Shown here: positions 26,828 to 36,995 of the stretch, in pieces
How the letters are laid out: the number at the start of each line of letters is the position of its first letter
Position numbering within the stretch: position 1 is the first letter of the stretch
NCBI GenBank assembly: GCA_023251075.1
Contig: JAHEZM010000006.1
Span: 1-64,000 of the forward strand
Direction: 5' to 3'
Length of the DNA stretch: 64,000 bases
DNA from: Flavobacteriales bacterium
GTDB taxonomy: Bacteria; Bacteroidota; Bacteroidia; Flavobacteriales_C; GCA-002722245
The notes under the pieces: generated by a model
What the model saw: only the letters and a program-made list of their open reading frames with translations
What the model was told of the DNA's origin: nothing
Databases searched by the model: none
Position numbers and translations under genes: made by a program

Positions 26828-28027
26828 TTATTTTGATTTTAATATTTCTTCAATTTGACGAACAATATCTTGAGCAATTTCAGTTTTCGACTTTTTCTCA
26901 AACGTTTTTATCACGCCATTAGTATCTACAAATGTAACTTGATTCAAATCACTTCCAAAGGCATCATTCTCAGTGTTTACAGAATTAAGAACAATAAAAT
27001 CGGCATTTTTTGCAATGGCCTTCTGTTTGGCATTTTCTATTTCATTTTGAGTTTCCATCGCAAAACCAACCACCACCTGATGGTTTTTCTTTTTAGAACC
27101 CAAAGTCAACAAAATATCTCCGGTTTTATGCAGCACCAATTCAAAGATATTTTCCTTCTTCTTAATTTTATTTTGTTGTATTTGTGAAGGTGCATAATCA
27201 GCAACAGCTGCCGCCATTACAGCTATATCCACCTGCTCGAATTCTTTTTCGCAGGCCTCCAACATTTCTTTAGCACTATAAACATCCATTCTATGAATAC
27301 CCGGAACTATAGTTTTAACCTTCGATGGTCCCATTACCAAAGTAACCTTTGCTCCTTTTCTGGCAAGTAATTCAGCTACTGCCATTCCCATTTTACCTGA
27401 AGAATGATTCCCAACAAATCTGATAGGATCAAGCGCCTCATAAGTTGGACCGGCGGTCAATAACACTTTTTTTCCTAACAAAGTTTTTTCTGAAAGATGA
27501 AATCGTATATGTTCTGCAATTTCTTCCGGTTCAGCCATTCTTCCTTCTCCTTCTAATCCACTAGCCAATAAACCATAACCCGGTTTTATCATTATATTTC
27601 CATAACTCAACAACTTCTGAATATTAATTTGAGTGGCTTGATGCTGAAACATATCTAGATCCATAGCTGGAGCAAATAACACTCTACATCTCGCCGATAA
27701 ATAAACCGCTAGCAGAAGATTATCACACTGGCCTTGGGCCATCTTACTCAAAGTATTTGCGCTAGCCGGAGCGATTACAATAATATCAGCCCACAAACCT
27801 AAATCAACATGGTTATTCCACAATCCAGCTTCATCAGTGAAAGAGCTAAGAACTTTGTTTTCAGATAAAACAGATAATGTAAGAGGGGTTATAAAATCAG
27901 AAGCGGAAGGGGTCATTACAACCTTCACTTCCGCTTCTTCTTTCTTTAATATTCTAACCAAATGTGCTATTTTATAAGCCGCAATACTGGCAGTTATCCC
28001 AAGTATTATTTTTTTGCCTTTAAGCAT
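26828..28027 (-). CDS. coaBC: bifunctional phosphopantothenoylcysteine decarboxylase/phosphopantothenate-cysteine ligase
   Basis: Coenzyme A biosynthesis: joins cysteine to 4'-phosphopantothenate, then decarboxylates. At 399 residues it has the standard length. The FMN-binding CoaC half (~1-180) has 'LGITASIAAYK' and the substrate motif 'PAMDLDM', Asp where most have Asn (PAMNxxM). The CoaB half starts 'KVLLTAGPTYEALDPIRF' and has 'GNHSSGKMG' and 'DYAPSQIQQNKIKK'. It is between rpoZ and the DUF4835 gene on one transcript. Confidence 0.96.
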   Translation of the reverse strand: MLKGKKIILGITASIAAYKIAHLVRILKKEEAEVKVVMTPSASDFITPLTLSVLSENKVLSSFTDEAGLWNNHVDLGLWADIIVIAPASANTLSKMAQGQCDNLLLAVYLSARCRVLFAPAMDLDMFQHQATQINIQKLLSYGNIMIKPGYGLLASGLEGEGRMAEPEEIAEHIRFHLSEKTLLGKKVLLTAGPTYEALDPIRFVGNHSSGKMGMAVAELLARKGAKVTLVMGPSKVKTIVPGIHRMDVYSAKEMLEACEKEFEQVDIAVMAAAVADYAPSQIQQNKIKKKENIFELVLHKTGDILLTLGSKKKNHQVVVGFAMETQNEIENAKQKAIAKNADFIVLNSVNTENDAFGSDLNQVTFVDTNGVIKTFEKKSKTEIAQDIVRQIEEILKSK

Positions 28028-28050
28028 AGAAAGACAAAAAGGTTTAACGA

Positions 28051-28401
28051 TTAATCGTTAGAGATTTCTTTCTCTTCAATTTTCGGTTCGTTAGCAGGGT
28101 TTCTGTGATAAATTTCACCATCTTCCCACTCTTTAGAAGCAATTAAACCTGGTTTAGGTAAACGCTCATAAAATTTAGAGATTTCAATCTGCTCACGGTT
28201 TTCAAACACCTCTTCCAAACTATCTGTAGCTGTGGCAAATTCTTCCAATTTTTGATTTAATTCAGTTTTTAAATCAACACCAATCTGATTCGCTCTTTTT
28301 GCCAAAACATTGATAACTTCATAAATGTTTCCATCATTGGTAAAAGCATTAACATCTCTCGTTACAGTTGAGTTTGGCGCTTTTGTTTTTTTGTAATCCA
28401 T
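28051..28401 (-). CDS. rpoZ: RNA polymerase omega subunit, Bacteroidota type
   Basis: This 116-residue protein has the start 'MDYKKTKAPNSTVTRDVNAF' and the conserved block 'NIYEVINVLAKRANQI', which is the omega helix that clamps the beta' C-terminus. 'SLEEVFENREQIEISKFYE' follows, as is typical of Bacteroidota RpoZ. Omega assists polymerase assembly. It is 3 bases after bamD and 23 before coaBC, the common Bacteroidota order. The C-terminal ~25 residues are a charged extension. Confidence 0.92.
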   Translation of the reverse strand: MDYKKTKAPNSTVTRDVNAFTNDGNIYEVINVLAKRANQIGVDLKTELNQKLEEFATATDSLEEVFENREQIEISKFYERLPKPGLIASKEWEDGEIYHRNPANEPKIEEKEISND

Positions 28402-28404
28402 GTC

Positions 28405-30093
28405 TTACTTTGTTAATTTTTCAATTTTAGCATTTATTTCGGCCTCAAGTTTCGAAATCTTATTCAAATATTCTACCTTCTTAAAGCTCAACTTCTCCAT
28501 TTCCATCAATCTTTCTAAAGCTTGTTGGTACTGCTTTTTACGCTCGTACTTTTCCGACTTTTTGGCCAATTGATACTCAGAAATAGCCCACAAATATACA
28601 ATTTCATCCTGAAATTCACCCATTTTTCTTTCATCTAAATATTTTGGCGCATTTTCTTTTATCCATGAATACTGTTTTTTCGATGCTTGATATTCGAATA
28701 TTTTAAGTGGGAATTTACTTTGCTCTTCTTCTGCCCTAACACGAATAGCAGCTGAAACTGCGCCATATTTATCTGCCGATAATTCTAAAAAATACTGATC
28801 GCATAAATGAGAAACATGTTGAAATTTAGAATACTGATTAAAAACATCACTTCTCTCCGCATCTTTGTACGCTGCATCAATTCCATTTACTAAATTCTTA
28901 TGTTTTTCATTAATATTACTGAGCTTATTTGCATACTCAAAATAATACTTAGACGCTTTTTCATAATTAGCCATATCAGCATACTCCTTCCCCATCAAAG
29001 AAGGTATTTGCTTACAATTCTCTTCGGCCGATTTATAGTTATTTTGTAACTCCTTATAATAATTGCTGTTGATTAAGCTTTCATTATCGCGATAACTATC
29101 AAATAAATTTTTGAAATTTTGGTACTCTCCTATTTTTTTATCAGGTTCTACCGTTTGAGCATACAAATAACTTGATTTAATTTGATAGTAAATCAACTCT
29201 GCCTTTTTATCTGAAAACTCATTATTAAGTAACAATTCAGAAAACACAGATTTTGCTTTGGTATAATCTCCACGGTTGAAATAATAAAAAGGCAACTGAT
29301 ATTTACTCTCTTTCAACTTTTGCTTACTTTTTGCCTTTAAATCAATTATATCTTCTGCTTTTTTAGAATCACCAAACTTAACCAGGTATTTATCAGCAAG
29401 TACCCCAACCTCATTCAGTCTGTCCATTTGTTTTTCCTCCACACTCTCAATAGCATATTTATAAGCACTCTCCACCATCATGAATTTAACCTGTTCAACA
29501 TATTTTGAATCAGGGTAATCACTTGCAAATCCTTCCCCTGTAACAATACAAGCTTTATACTCTCCAATTTTATAATATAAACTTACCGACTCAAATCCTT
29601 TTCTTTCTAATTTACCCTGCAATAAATCTATATTCTCATTCACCTTCTCTACGTAACTACTATTAGGATATTTATCCAAAAACAATTGAAATTCATCAAT
29701 GGATTTAATCGTATACTCTTGATCTAAATAATAATCAGGTGAGTATTTCATATAACAAACCCCTATCATATATTGTAATTCTTCGGCATACTGACTTCTA
29801 GGAAATGCCAAAATAAAACGTTGAAACTGATGGGCTGCAAACAAGTAATCTTCCATATGAAAATCACAATACACCCAGTAATAAAAAATCTGTTCAGATC
29901 TTTGTGTTCCCCTGAAAACCTGCATCAACTCCTTAAATAAATCCGATGCATGCTCATAATCCTTCCTATCATAGTACTTCTTTGCCATTTCATATTTGTA
30001 CTCGTAATCCGTACTTTCTTTCACTTTTTTGAAAGAATCGCAGGCAAACAGAAATACTATAAGAAAAAATGGAAGATACTTTTTGATATTCAT
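28405..30093 (-). CDS. bamD: BamD-like outer-membrane assembly lipoprotein with long C-terminal extension
   Basis: Component of the BAM complex that folds barrel proteins into the outer membrane. The lipoprotein signal 'YLPFFLIVFLFAC' (lipobox Cys at residue 18) is followed by five TPR-like units (~30-260): 'KYYDRKDYEHASDLFKELM', 'FAAHQFQRFILAFPRSQYAEE' (in part), 'DKYPNSSYVEKVNENI'. These are as in BamD/YfiO. A further ~290 residues of helical, TPR-like sequence extend beyond the normal ~270-residue length. The extension is polar and has no membrane segment. It heads the rpoZ-coaBC-DUF4835 run. Confidence 0.88.
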   Translation of the reverse strand: MNIKKYLPFFLIVFLFACDSFKKVKESTDYEYKYEMAKKYYDRKDYEHASDLFKELMQVFRGTQRSEQIFYYWVYCDFHMEDYLFAAHQFQRFILAFPRSQYAEELQYMIGVCYMKYSPDYYLDQEYTIKSIDEFQLFLDKYPNSSYVEKVNENIDLLQGKLERKGFESVSLYYKIGEYKACIVTGEGFASDYPDSKYVEQVKFMMVESAYKYAIESVEEKQMDRLNEVGVLADKYLVKFGDSKKAEDIIDLKAKSKQKLKESKYQLPFYYFNRGDYTKAKSVFSELLLNNEFSDKKAELIYYQIKSSYLYAQTVEPDKKIGEYQNFKNLFDSYRDNESLINSNYYKELQNNYKSAEENCKQIPSLMGKEYADMANYEKASKYYFEYANKLSNINEKHKNLVNGIDAAYKDAERSDVFNQYSKFQHVSHLCDQYFLELSADKYGAVSAAIRVRAEEEQSKFPLKIFEYQASKKQYSWIKENAPKYLDERKMGEFQDEIVYLWAISEYQLAKKSEKYERKKQYQQALERLMEMEKLSFKKVEYLNKISKLEAEINAKIEKLTK

Positions 30094-30133
30094 GGGCGCT
30101 AAAATAGTTAAATCAGCTTAGCAAACGTAATGC

Positions 30134-30991
30134 TTAATGCATTATTTTAACCGCCATTTCCTGTGCATCTTTAAACAGCTGATCATTCACCTTTAAATTC
30201 ACTCCTTTTTGCTGAAGAAAAAGAACAATGTTTTCAGTGGCCATATTACCCACCAAATCGTCTTTTGCCATGGGGCATCCACCAAATCCTTTAATTGCAC
30301 CATCGAATCTTCTAACACCTGTTTGATATGCTGCTTCCAGTTTCTCCATCCAATGATCTGGATGACTATGCAGATGAACTCCGAATTCAGTATTCGAAAC
30401 ATTTTTAATCAACGATGACATTACCTTGGTAACCGAATGTTTATCAGAAGTTCCTATCGTATCAGAAACAGCCATTAATTGAACACCCAATTCTTTTAAT
30501 TTTAATGCCCATTCCACCACCACTTCTTCCGACCAAAATTCATCGTATGGATTACCAAAAGCCATAGATAGATATACCACAGGAGATTTTTTATTTTTAG
30601 CACATAAATCAAGAATAGCCTTAACTCTATCCAACGACTGCTCTCTTGTTGAATTTGTGTTGCGCAATTGAAACTGCTCTGATACAGAAAAAGGGAAACC
30701 TAAAAAATCTACTGCCTTAAATGAGCAAGCATCCTCTGCACCACGTTCATTGGCTACTATTGCCAACAACTTGGTTGAGGTAGATGATAAATCCAAACCA
30801 TTCAAAACCTCAGCAGTATCTCTCATTTGAGGAATAGCTTTAGGAGAAACAAAACTTCCGAAATCCAAAATATCAAATCCTACCTTTAGTAAATGATTCA
30901 AATATTCAATTTTTGTAGCCGTTGGAATGAAATCATGCAAGCCTTGCATGGCATCACGTGGACATTCAATTAATGTTATTTTTTCGCTCAT
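30134..30991 (-). CDS. hydroxymethylglutaryl-CoA lyase
   Basis: Splits HMG-CoA into acetoacetate and acetyl-CoA, the last step of leucine breakdown and ketone-body formation. The 285 residues fit the family. The TIM barrel opens '[16 protein letters not shown]' (metal and catalytic region), with '[14 protein letters not shown]', 'SDTIGTSD', '[14 protein letters not shown]' (metal His) and '[16 protein letters not shown]' (active-site Cys loop). It overlaps pyrD by 4 bases. The same family holds homocitrate/isopropylmalate synthases, but the length and Cys loop favour HMG-CoA lyase. Confidence 0.88.
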   Translation of the reverse strand: MSEKITLIECPRDAMQGLHDFIPTATKIEYLNHLLKVGFDILDFGSFVSPKAIPQMRDTAEVLNGLDLSSTSTKLLAIVANERGAEDACSFKAVDFLGFPFSVSEQFQLRNTNSTREQSLDRVKAILDLCAKNKKSPVVYLSMAFGNPYDEFWSEEVVVEWALKLKELGVQLMAVSDTIGTSDKHSVTKVMSSLIKNVSNTEFGVHLHSHPDHWMEKLEAAYQTGVRRFDGAIKGFGGCPMAKDDLVGNMATENIVLFLQQKGVNLKVNDQLFKDAQEMAVKIMH

Positions 30992-32025
30992 TTCAATGAG
31001 TTTAAGATTCCTTTATTAATTTTTTTAACCAACCCCGGACCTTCATATATAAATCCAGTATACACTTGCACAAGAGCTGCTCCAGCATTTAATTTTTCTA
31101 TTGCATCTTCAGCAGAATGAATTCCCCCTACCGCAATAACGGGATATTGATCACCCAGTTTTTCACATAAATATTTTACCACTTCGGTAGATCTTTTTCG
31201 AACTGGCTTTCCGCTTAATCCTCCCGCTCCAATCATTTCCACTTTTGCTTTATCTGCTTTCAACCCTTCTCTGCTTATGGTAGTATTGGTGGCAATTAAT
31301 CCAGATAATTTAACCTCTTTAGTAATGGCAATAATATCATCTAATTGAGAATTGGTAAGATCTGGCGCAATTTTCAATAACAATGGTTTAGGGCTGCCTG
31401 TGGCTTGATTCATTTCCTGAACTTTTAAAAGCAAATTCTTCAAAGGTTCTTTATCCTGCAATTCTCTTAGCCCTGGTGTATTGGGTGAACTTACATTTAC
31501 CACAAAATAATCAACGTAAGGATATAATTTTGTAAAGCATTTTTCATAATCATTTACCGCCTCTTCATTAGGGGTAACTTTATTTTTTCCAATATTACCA
31601 CCAATAATCAACTGCTTATTTCTATTCTTTAATCTGCTAACTGCAGAATCTACCCCTTCATTATTAAAGCCCATTCTATTAATTAAAGCATCATCTTCAG
31701 GCAAACGAAATGAGCGAGGCTGAGGATTTCCTGGTTGTCCAACCGGTGTTAAAGTTCCTATTTCCACAAAACCAAAACCAAAACACCCCAATTCATGAAA
31801 CAACTTAGCATCTTTATCAAAGCCAGCAGCCAAACCAACAGCGTTGGGGAATTTAATACCGAAGACTGTTTTTTCTAAACGTAAATCTTTCACCTGAAAA
31901 ACTGATCTCACCAATGTTTTCACCAATGGAATTTTAAACAAAATTTTTAGTGAAGAAAAGACTAAGTTGTGCGCCGTTTCTGGTTGAAATCTAAATAGAA
32001 TTGGTTTTATAATTGACTTATACAT
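30988..32025 (-). CDS. pyrD: dihydroorotate dehydrogenase (quinone), class 2
   Basis: Membrane-associated pyrimidine-synthesis enzyme oxidising dihydroorotate to orotate with a quinone. At 345 residues it includes the N-terminal hydrophobic helix typical of class 2 (~1-40). '[21 protein letters not shown]', in part, marks the FMN site; '[11 protein letters not shown]', '[13 protein letters not shown]' (catalytic Ser/Pro loop) and '[11 protein letters not shown]'-like ending are present. It overlaps ispH by 8 bases and the HMG-CoA lyase by 4, so the three are one transcript. Confidence 0.95.
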   Translation of the reverse strand: MYKSIIKPILFRFQPETAHNLVFSSLKILFKIPLVKTLVRSVFQVKDLRLEKTVFGIKFPNAVGLAAGFDKDAKLFHELGCFGFGFVEIGTLTPVGQPGNPQPRSFRLPEDDALINRMGFNNEGVDSAVSRLKNRNKQLIIGGNIGKNKVTPNEEAVNDYEKCFTKLYPYVDYFVVNVSSPNTPGLRELQDKEPLKNLLLKVQEMNQATGSPKPLLLKIAPDLTNSQLDDIIAITKEVKLSGLIATNTTISREGLKADKAKVEMIGAGGLSGKPVRKRSTEVVKYLCEKLGDQYPVIAVGGIHSAEDAIEKLNAGAALVQVYTGFIYEGPGLVKKINKGILNSLK

Positions 32026-33271
32026 TGCTTGAATTATTCTCGATTATTGTTTTTTCAAATTGCTCCATCACCTCCTCTATTTTTTTGGTTTCTGGATAGT
32101 AGCTCAATATTTTTTGCAGCACCTTATCCACCGTTGAATCAGGACAAGAAGCACCTGAAGTAAGTATTATATTTACAACATTGGATTCAGGAAGATAACC
32201 AGATGTTTTTACCAATTTTTTATCATGATAATGAAAATGTTGAATCTCTTTAGGTGACAAAATTTCTTTTTCTGAAGAAATATAGAAGGTAGGAAATTTA
32301 GTTTCACACAACTCCACTAAATGCGAAGTATTAGAACTGTTATATCCTCCAACAACAATGGCAATATCAACAGGCTGCTCCAACAATGCTGTCGTAGCAC
32401 TTTGATTATCGTTGGTAGCATAACATAAGGAATCTCTTGTATCTGCGAATACCTCTTTAAAATCCTTTACCTCAAAAACATTCTCCATTACTGTTTTTAA
32501 AAAGGCAGCTATTTCTTTAGTTTCAGTAGCCAACATAGTAGTTTGATTCACTACCCCAATTCTTTTTAAATCTTCCTTCACATTAAAACCTTCCGAGTAT
32601 TTACCTTTAAACAAAGTGTAAAATTCTTCCGAAGGAATCTCACCTGAAATGACTTTTGATAAAGTAATGGCTTCTTCAAAATCTCTCAAAATGAGTGCGT
32701 GTCCGTACTTTACTGCGTGTGAAAAAGTAGCTCTGGTTTCCTCGTGATTGTGCTTGCCATGTATTAAAATCGTATAACTTTCATCACCCAATTTTTTCGA
32801 CATTTTCCAAACTCTTTCCACAAAAGGACAAGTAGTATTGTATTTATAGGGATCAATACCTATTTGTTTTAGTGTATTCTCTATTTCTATAGTAGTTCCA
32901 AAAGCAGGAATAACAACAATATCCTGGTTAGAAAGAGAATCCCAAGCCACTATTTGATTGCCTAAAGTATCCATCAAAAAACTAACTCCTCTGGATACCA
33001 AATCAGCATTAACCTCTGGATTATGTATCATTTCAGATAAAAGAAAAATTCTTTTATCTGGATTCTCACTTATAGCTCTGTATGCAATTTCAATGGCATT
33101 CTCCACCCCATAACAAAACCCAAAATGTCGGGCAATATAAAACTTCACCTTTCCAAAATCCAATACTGTGGGAACATAATCCTTCTTTCTTGGATCCATA
33201 TCCTTTCGTAATTGTTTAATTCGGGAAATTACAGGACTTCTATAAAATTCTGGAACATCAAATTTTTTCAT
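32018..33271 (-). CDS. ispH: 4-hydroxy-3-methylbut-2-enyl diphosphate reductase
   Basis: Last step of the MEP pathway, making IPP and DMAPP with an iron-sulfur cluster. At 417 residues it is longer than the ~310 of Escherichia coli IspH, as in many Bacteroidota forms with an N-terminal extension. The three cluster-linked cysteines are visible in '[10 protein letters not shown]', 'TTCPFVERV' and '[14 protein letters not shown]'. It begins the ispH-pyrD-HMG-CoA lyase unit. The divergent gene at 33349 starts 77 bases away. Confidence 0.94.
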   Translation of the reverse strand: MKKFDVPEFYRSPVISRIKQLRKDMDPRKKDYVPTVLDFGKVKFYIARHFGFCYGVENAIEIAYRAISENPDKRIFLLSEMIHNPEVNADLVSRGVSFLMDTLGNQIVAWDSLSNQDIVVIPAFGTTIEIENTLKQIGIDPYKYNTTCPFVERVWKMSKKLGDESYTILIHGKHNHEETRATFSHAVKYGHALILRDFEEAITLSKVISGEIPSEEFYTLFKGKYSEGFNVKEDLKRIGVVNQTTMLATETKEIAAFLKTVMENVFEVKDFKEVFADTRDSLCYATNDNQSATTALLEQPVDIAIVVGGYNSSNTSHLVELCETKFPTFYISSEKEILSPKEIQHFHYHDKKLVKTSGYLPESNVVNIILTSGASCPDSTVDKVLQKILSYYPETKKIEEVMEQFEKTIIENNSSNV

Positions 33272-33348
33272 CAGCTTTATAATCTGTGAACAAAAATAAC
33301 CAATTGATTAGAAGAATCGTTATATCTTTAACTATAAGTAATTAACTC

Positions 33349-33771
33349 ATGAAATTTTTCTTCTTCATCACACTAGGTTCCTTAATCTTATTAGGAAATA
33401 CATCAGGCACTAATGATTGTAAACTGAAAACTGAAGGCATTTATTATGCAGAAGTTGATTCAACTACTTCAGCTTACCTCCGATTTTATTCTGATGGAAC
33501 AATTATACATACCACTTCGGTTGAAGATGTAAACACAGTTTCTAAATATTTCGATAAGAGTTACGCAAAACACCTCTTGAAGGGAGAATATTCTTACGGA
33601 AAATGCTACGTCACTGCAAGTACTTTTGGTAAAACAGGAAAAATGAAATTCTCCGGTAATGTAACCGCAGATACCTTATATCTTAAAACTATCAATTCCA
33701 GGGAAAACACTTCAACTATGCTGAAGTTTGCGTTTCATGAAGATCCTATTGAAATGCCCAAAAAGAAATAA
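33349..33771 (+). CDS. exported hypothetical protein
   Basis: This 140-residue protein has a signal peptide ('FFFITLGSLILLGNTSG'). The mature part is beta-rich ('YYAEVDSTTSAYLRFYSDG', 'GKTGKMKFSGNVTADTLYL'), similar in style to small lipocalin/avidin-like barrels such as proteins scored as 'META-like' or 'copper resistance NlpE-like'. I cannot assign a family. It runs alone, divergent from ispH. Confidence 0.65.
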   Translation: MKFFFFITLGSLILLGNTSGTNDCKLKTEGIYYAEVDSTTSAYLRFYSDGTIIHTTSVEDVNTVSKYFDKSYAKHLLKGEYSYGKCYVTASTFGKTGKMKFSGNVTADTLYLKTINSRENTSTMLKFAFHEDPIEMPKKK

Positions 33772-33861
33772 AAAAAGCCCCGATATAAAACCGGGGCACC
33801 CCAAAACAACTATGAAAAAACTACCTGTAACACTATGAATATAACAGGTAATGAGTTAATT
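33768..33861 (-). ncRNA. candidate small RNA
   Basis: The promoter at 33868-33901 would start a transcript near 33861. It contains a hairpin (33822-33828 with 33844-33850, TACCTGT/ACAGGTA) and ends in a GCCCCG/CGGGGC stem (33777-33782 with 33792-33797) followed by an A run on plus, which is a U tract on minus. No ORF longer than a few codons is inside. It could also be the far 3' end of the histidine-kinase transcript. Confidence 0.4.
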
Positions 33862-33867
33862 CTTTTG

Positions 33868-33901
33868 CAAATGTATACACTAAACCAATAGCACGCTCAA
33901 A
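33868..33901 (-). promoter_or_regulatory. Bacteroidota-type promoter of the candidate RNA
   Basis: On the minus strand: TTTG (33898-33901), 22 bases, TACATTTG (33868-33875), matching TTTG/TAnnTTTG. It points away from the histidine kinase gene's 3' end. Confidence 0.5.
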
Positions 33902-33971
33902 TAATATTAGCTCTAAGTCATCTATTCTATGAACGACTCCATTTCACCGGTAAACAACCCATAAATATAGA

Positions 33972-36281
33972 TTATTTCAAATCCTTTAACTTCCAATTTA
34001 TTTCATCCAGGACCCTTTGACTTAAAAGCTCCGACTTTATAAACATTTCATTAATTCCATTAATATTGATTTGTTCCTTTGCATCATACTCAATACTTTT
34101 CATCAAAGTCTCTATTTCTTTTATACCCAGCAAAGCCAAGGGAGATCTGTATTTATGGGCATACTGACTAATCTTTTTCCAATCCTCTGTTTCCACTGCG
34201 GCTTTTAAACTGCTTAACAATGGAGGAGTGTCTTCCACAAAAATGGTTAACATTTCTTTTACAAAAGTATCATTACCATCCGACATAGTTTTAAGATAGC
34301 TGATGTCTAACATTTGTCCTGATTCTGGCATTTCTATAGATTTTCCAAATAATAATTTATAAATCGTTCTAATTAAAATCTCTTTATTTATGGGTTTTGC
34401 TATATGCTCATTCATTCCTGCTGCTATACAAGCATCTCTTTCTTCCTTGAAAGCATGGGCCGTCATAGCAATTACGGGAATATATTTTTTCGAAGGAGGA
34501 AAGTCTTTCCTAATTTCTGTGATTACTTCAAATCCGTCTTTCACAGGCATCTGTATATCTAATAGCAATAGATCAAAATCTTTTCCCCCCAACATCTCTA
34601 AAGCTTCTCCTCCATCAGAAGCGATTACCAGATTCACACCTGTATCCTTAAAAATATTTTCAATATATTTTTGATTCATTCTGTTGTCTTCAGCCAACAA
34701 AATATTTTTCCCTTTTAGTAAAAAAACATCAACTCTGCCCTCCTCTTCTTCTTTTTTAGAACTTTCAATCTTACCGCTCAATCGGTACTTTATTTCAAAT
34801 TCAAAAACAGAGCCCACATCGAGCTTTGAATTTACTTTAACTGTCCCTTTCTGCAATTCAACCAATCGTTTTACAATAGCTAAACCTAAACCAGTACCAC
34901 CAAATTTTCGGGTAGCTCCTGAGCTTACTTGACTAAAACTTTCAAATACATAATCATGCTTATCTTTTGGAATACCAATACCACTATCGCTAATTAAAAA
35001 TTTCAACCTAAATCTGTCTTCTTTTTCCCAAGATTTAAACACTTCTATTTTCACAAAACCTTTATCGGTAAACTTGATAGCATTCCCTACTAAATTCATT
35101 AAAACCTGATACAAGCGATTGGCATCGCCTACCATCGCATCAGGAACATCTGGAGCAACATGAATTGAAAACAATAAATTCTTTTCAATCGCTATTCCCT
35201 TCAATACTCTTTCTATTGAATTAAGGATATTAGATAAAATAAAATTCTCTTTTTCAATGATCAACTTACCTGCTTCTATCTTAGAAAAATCAAGAATATC
35301 ATTAATCAATGTCAACAAATTTTCTCCTGATATTTTAATCGTATTTACATAATCTCTTTGTACCTCATTCAAGCGAGTTTCCTCTAATAATCCTGTAAAA
35401 CCAACTATTGCATTCATTGGTGTTCTGATCTCATGACTCATATTGGCAATGAAATCTTGTTTTGCCTTACTGGTTTGCTCTGCCAATAGTTTTGCTTTTA
35501 CCAATGATTCTTCAGCTTCTGCTCTTTTCGTTATATCATTAGCAATACCTATCACTTCAATAACTTCTCCCAATTCATTACTTCTAGGAGTACAGGTAAT
35601 TTGATATACTTCATTACCAAAACGTATTGCTTGAGTTACTTCATTTCCTGCTAAAGCAATTTTTATTTGATTGGTAAACTCTTCTTTTCCTTCAAACAAT
35701 TCAAATATCGATTCTCCTATTAAATCCTCACTCATTGGTAAAATACTACCCAAACTTCTTCCTTTAGCAAGGGTGAATTCTCCATTTTTATTAATCGTAA
35801 ATAGAATGAGTGGACTAAATGATACTACTGTCGATAATCTATCTTCAGCTGATTTTAAACTTGATTCAACATGACGACGTTCTTTCTCCAGTTCAGAAAA
35901 CCTAAGAGAATTTCGAATGCACTGCTCAATCCCATCAGCATTTAATAAAGATTTAGGAATATAATCACTTGCTCCACTCTGCATCATTTCCACTGCAACT
36001 TGCGGATCGGCATAATTGGTAACCACCACCACAGGAACCATAACACCTTCATTTCTCAAGGACTTTAGCAAGGTAAGTCCATTCTCTCCCTTAAGATGAT
36101 AATCAATAAAAATAATATCAAATGATTTTTGCTTAGTGGCTTCAATAGCCTTAGCAACAGCAGCTACCGTGTGTAAATCGGAATGAAGCGATGATTTTTC
36201 AATTTCTCTTTCGAAATTTCGAATATCATATTCATTGTGTTCAACGTAAAGAATCTTGATTTTTTCTTCCATATCTTCCAC
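33972..36281 (-). CDS. hybrid histidine kinase: REC-PAS-HisKA-HATPase-REC-HPt
   Basis: This is a 769-residue cytosolic phosphorelay protein. Receiver 1 (~7-125) has phospho-Asp60 ('FIDYHL') and a degenerate acid pocket 'VEHNEYD'. A PAS domain (~145-255) follows. HisKA has 'FIANMSHEIRTPMNAIVG' (phospho-His283). The HATPase has 'GNAIKFTDKG' and 'GTGLGLAIVKRL'. Receiver 2 (~528-645, 'LLLLDIQMPVKDG') and a C-terminal HPt domain with 'YAHKYRSPLALLGI' follow. No membrane segment, so the signal is internal or comes by receiver 1. It is 46 bases after a lone receiver gene, its probable partner. Confidence 0.93.
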   Translation of the reverse strand: MEDMEEKIKILYVEHNEYDIRNFEREIEKSSLHSDLHTVAAVAKAIEATKQKSFDIIFIDYHLKGENGLTLLKSLRNEGVMVPVVVVTNYADPQVAVEMMQSGASDYIPKSLLNADGIEQCIRNSLRFSELEKERRHVESSLKSAEDRLSTVVSFSPLILFTINKNGEFTLAKGRSLGSILPMSEDLIGESIFELFEGKEEFTNQIKIALAGNEVTQAIRFGNEVYQITCTPRSNELGEVIEVIGIANDITKRAEAEESLVKAKLLAEQTSKAKQDFIANMSHEIRTPMNAIVGFTGLLEETRLNEVQRDYVNTIKISGENLLTLINDILDFSKIEAGKLIIEKENFILSNILNSIERVLKGIAIEKNLLFSIHVAPDVPDAMVGDANRLYQVLMNLVGNAIKFTDKGFVKIEVFKSWEKEDRFRLKFLISDSGIGIPKDKHDYVFESFSQVSSGATRKFGGTGLGLAIVKRLVELQKGTVKVNSKLDVGSVFEFEIKYRLSGKIESSKKEEEEGRVDVFLLKGKNILLAEDNRMNQKYIENIFKDTGVNLVIASDGGEALEMLGGKDFDLLLLDIQMPVKDGFEVITEIRKDFPPSKKYIPVIAMTAHAFKEERDACIAAGMNEHIAKPINKEILIRTIYKLLFGKSIEMPESGQMLDISYLKTMSDGNDTFVKEMLTIFVEDTPPLLSSLKAAVETEDWKKISQYAHKYRSPLALLGIKEIETLMKSIEYDAKEQININGINEMFIKSELLSQRVLDEINWKLKDLK

Positions 36282-36327
36282 TAAATTCTAATCATCTGAA
36301 AGATAAGAATAAAAGAAATTAGTTGTA

Positions 36328-36906
36328 TTAGAAGCGCATTTTTTTAGCAAAAGCCTCCAATAAAGAAACTCGTTTTTCTCCCAATAATTTTTTGTTCAAC
36401 AATGTATTTATGTTTTCGTTTAATCTTTCAATACATCCTTCTCCCTTCGATATAAAATCAACTGCACCGCTTTTCATTGCCTGAATGGCCACATTCATAT
36501 GCTTATGTCCGGTAACCATAAATATAGCTGAAGAGGGTGAATACATTTTAAGCTTTACGATTAGCGACAAACCATTTAACTGCCCCATTTCCATTTCATA
36601 CATGTAATCAAGTATTACCACATCTGGTTTTTCTCCTGTTTTCAAAAAATCATTATAAGAATGATAAACACCTATTTCTACCCCGCCTTTATAAATACCA
36701 TCTAACTGATGACGCATCACCTTCAAACACATTTCATCGTCATCAATTAAAGCTATTTTTAATTTCGATCCGTAATTCTTTTTGTACCGCTCTAAAAGTT
36801 GCTGATTTTGAACTTTTATCTCTTCCGTAAAATTTCCGTTCCCCATAACTAACACATTTGTAATCATTAAATTTCCACCCAACGATTTTACCACATTAGT
36901 TCTCAT
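36328..36906 (-). CDS. response regulator with N-terminal extension, no output domain
   Basis: This 192-residue protein has a receiver fold (~48-175) with acidic pair 'IDDDEMC', phospho-acceptor Asp in 'VVILDYMYEMEMG' and Lys in 'DFISKGEG'. No DNA-binding domain follows. The first ~45 residues are an uncertain extension; the ATG of 'MITNVLVMGNGN' is another possible start. It lies just upstream of the hybrid kinase on the same strand, so the two likely act in one relay. Confidence 0.87.
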   Translation of the reverse strand: MRTNVVKSLGGNLMITNVLVMGNGNFTEEIKVQNQQLLERYKKNYGSKLKIALIDDDEMCLKVMRHQLDGIYKGGVEIGVYHSYNDFLKTGEKPDVVILDYMYEMEMGQLNGLSLIVKLKMYSPSSAIFMVTGHKHMNVAIQAMKSGAVDFISKGEGCIERLNENINTLLNKKLLGEKRVSLLEAFAKKMRF

Positions 36907-36995
36907 AAGTTCGATTTTTTAAGGTTTAAACATTAACACAGTGGTGTTAATAGAATGCACTTGACAAGAATTAATTCAAAGATTATGCCTAGATT

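Noticed and set aside
33808-33837. Plus-strand mini-ORF MKKLPVTL
   Set aside because: Eight codons over a hairpin; no ribosome-binding or context evidence.
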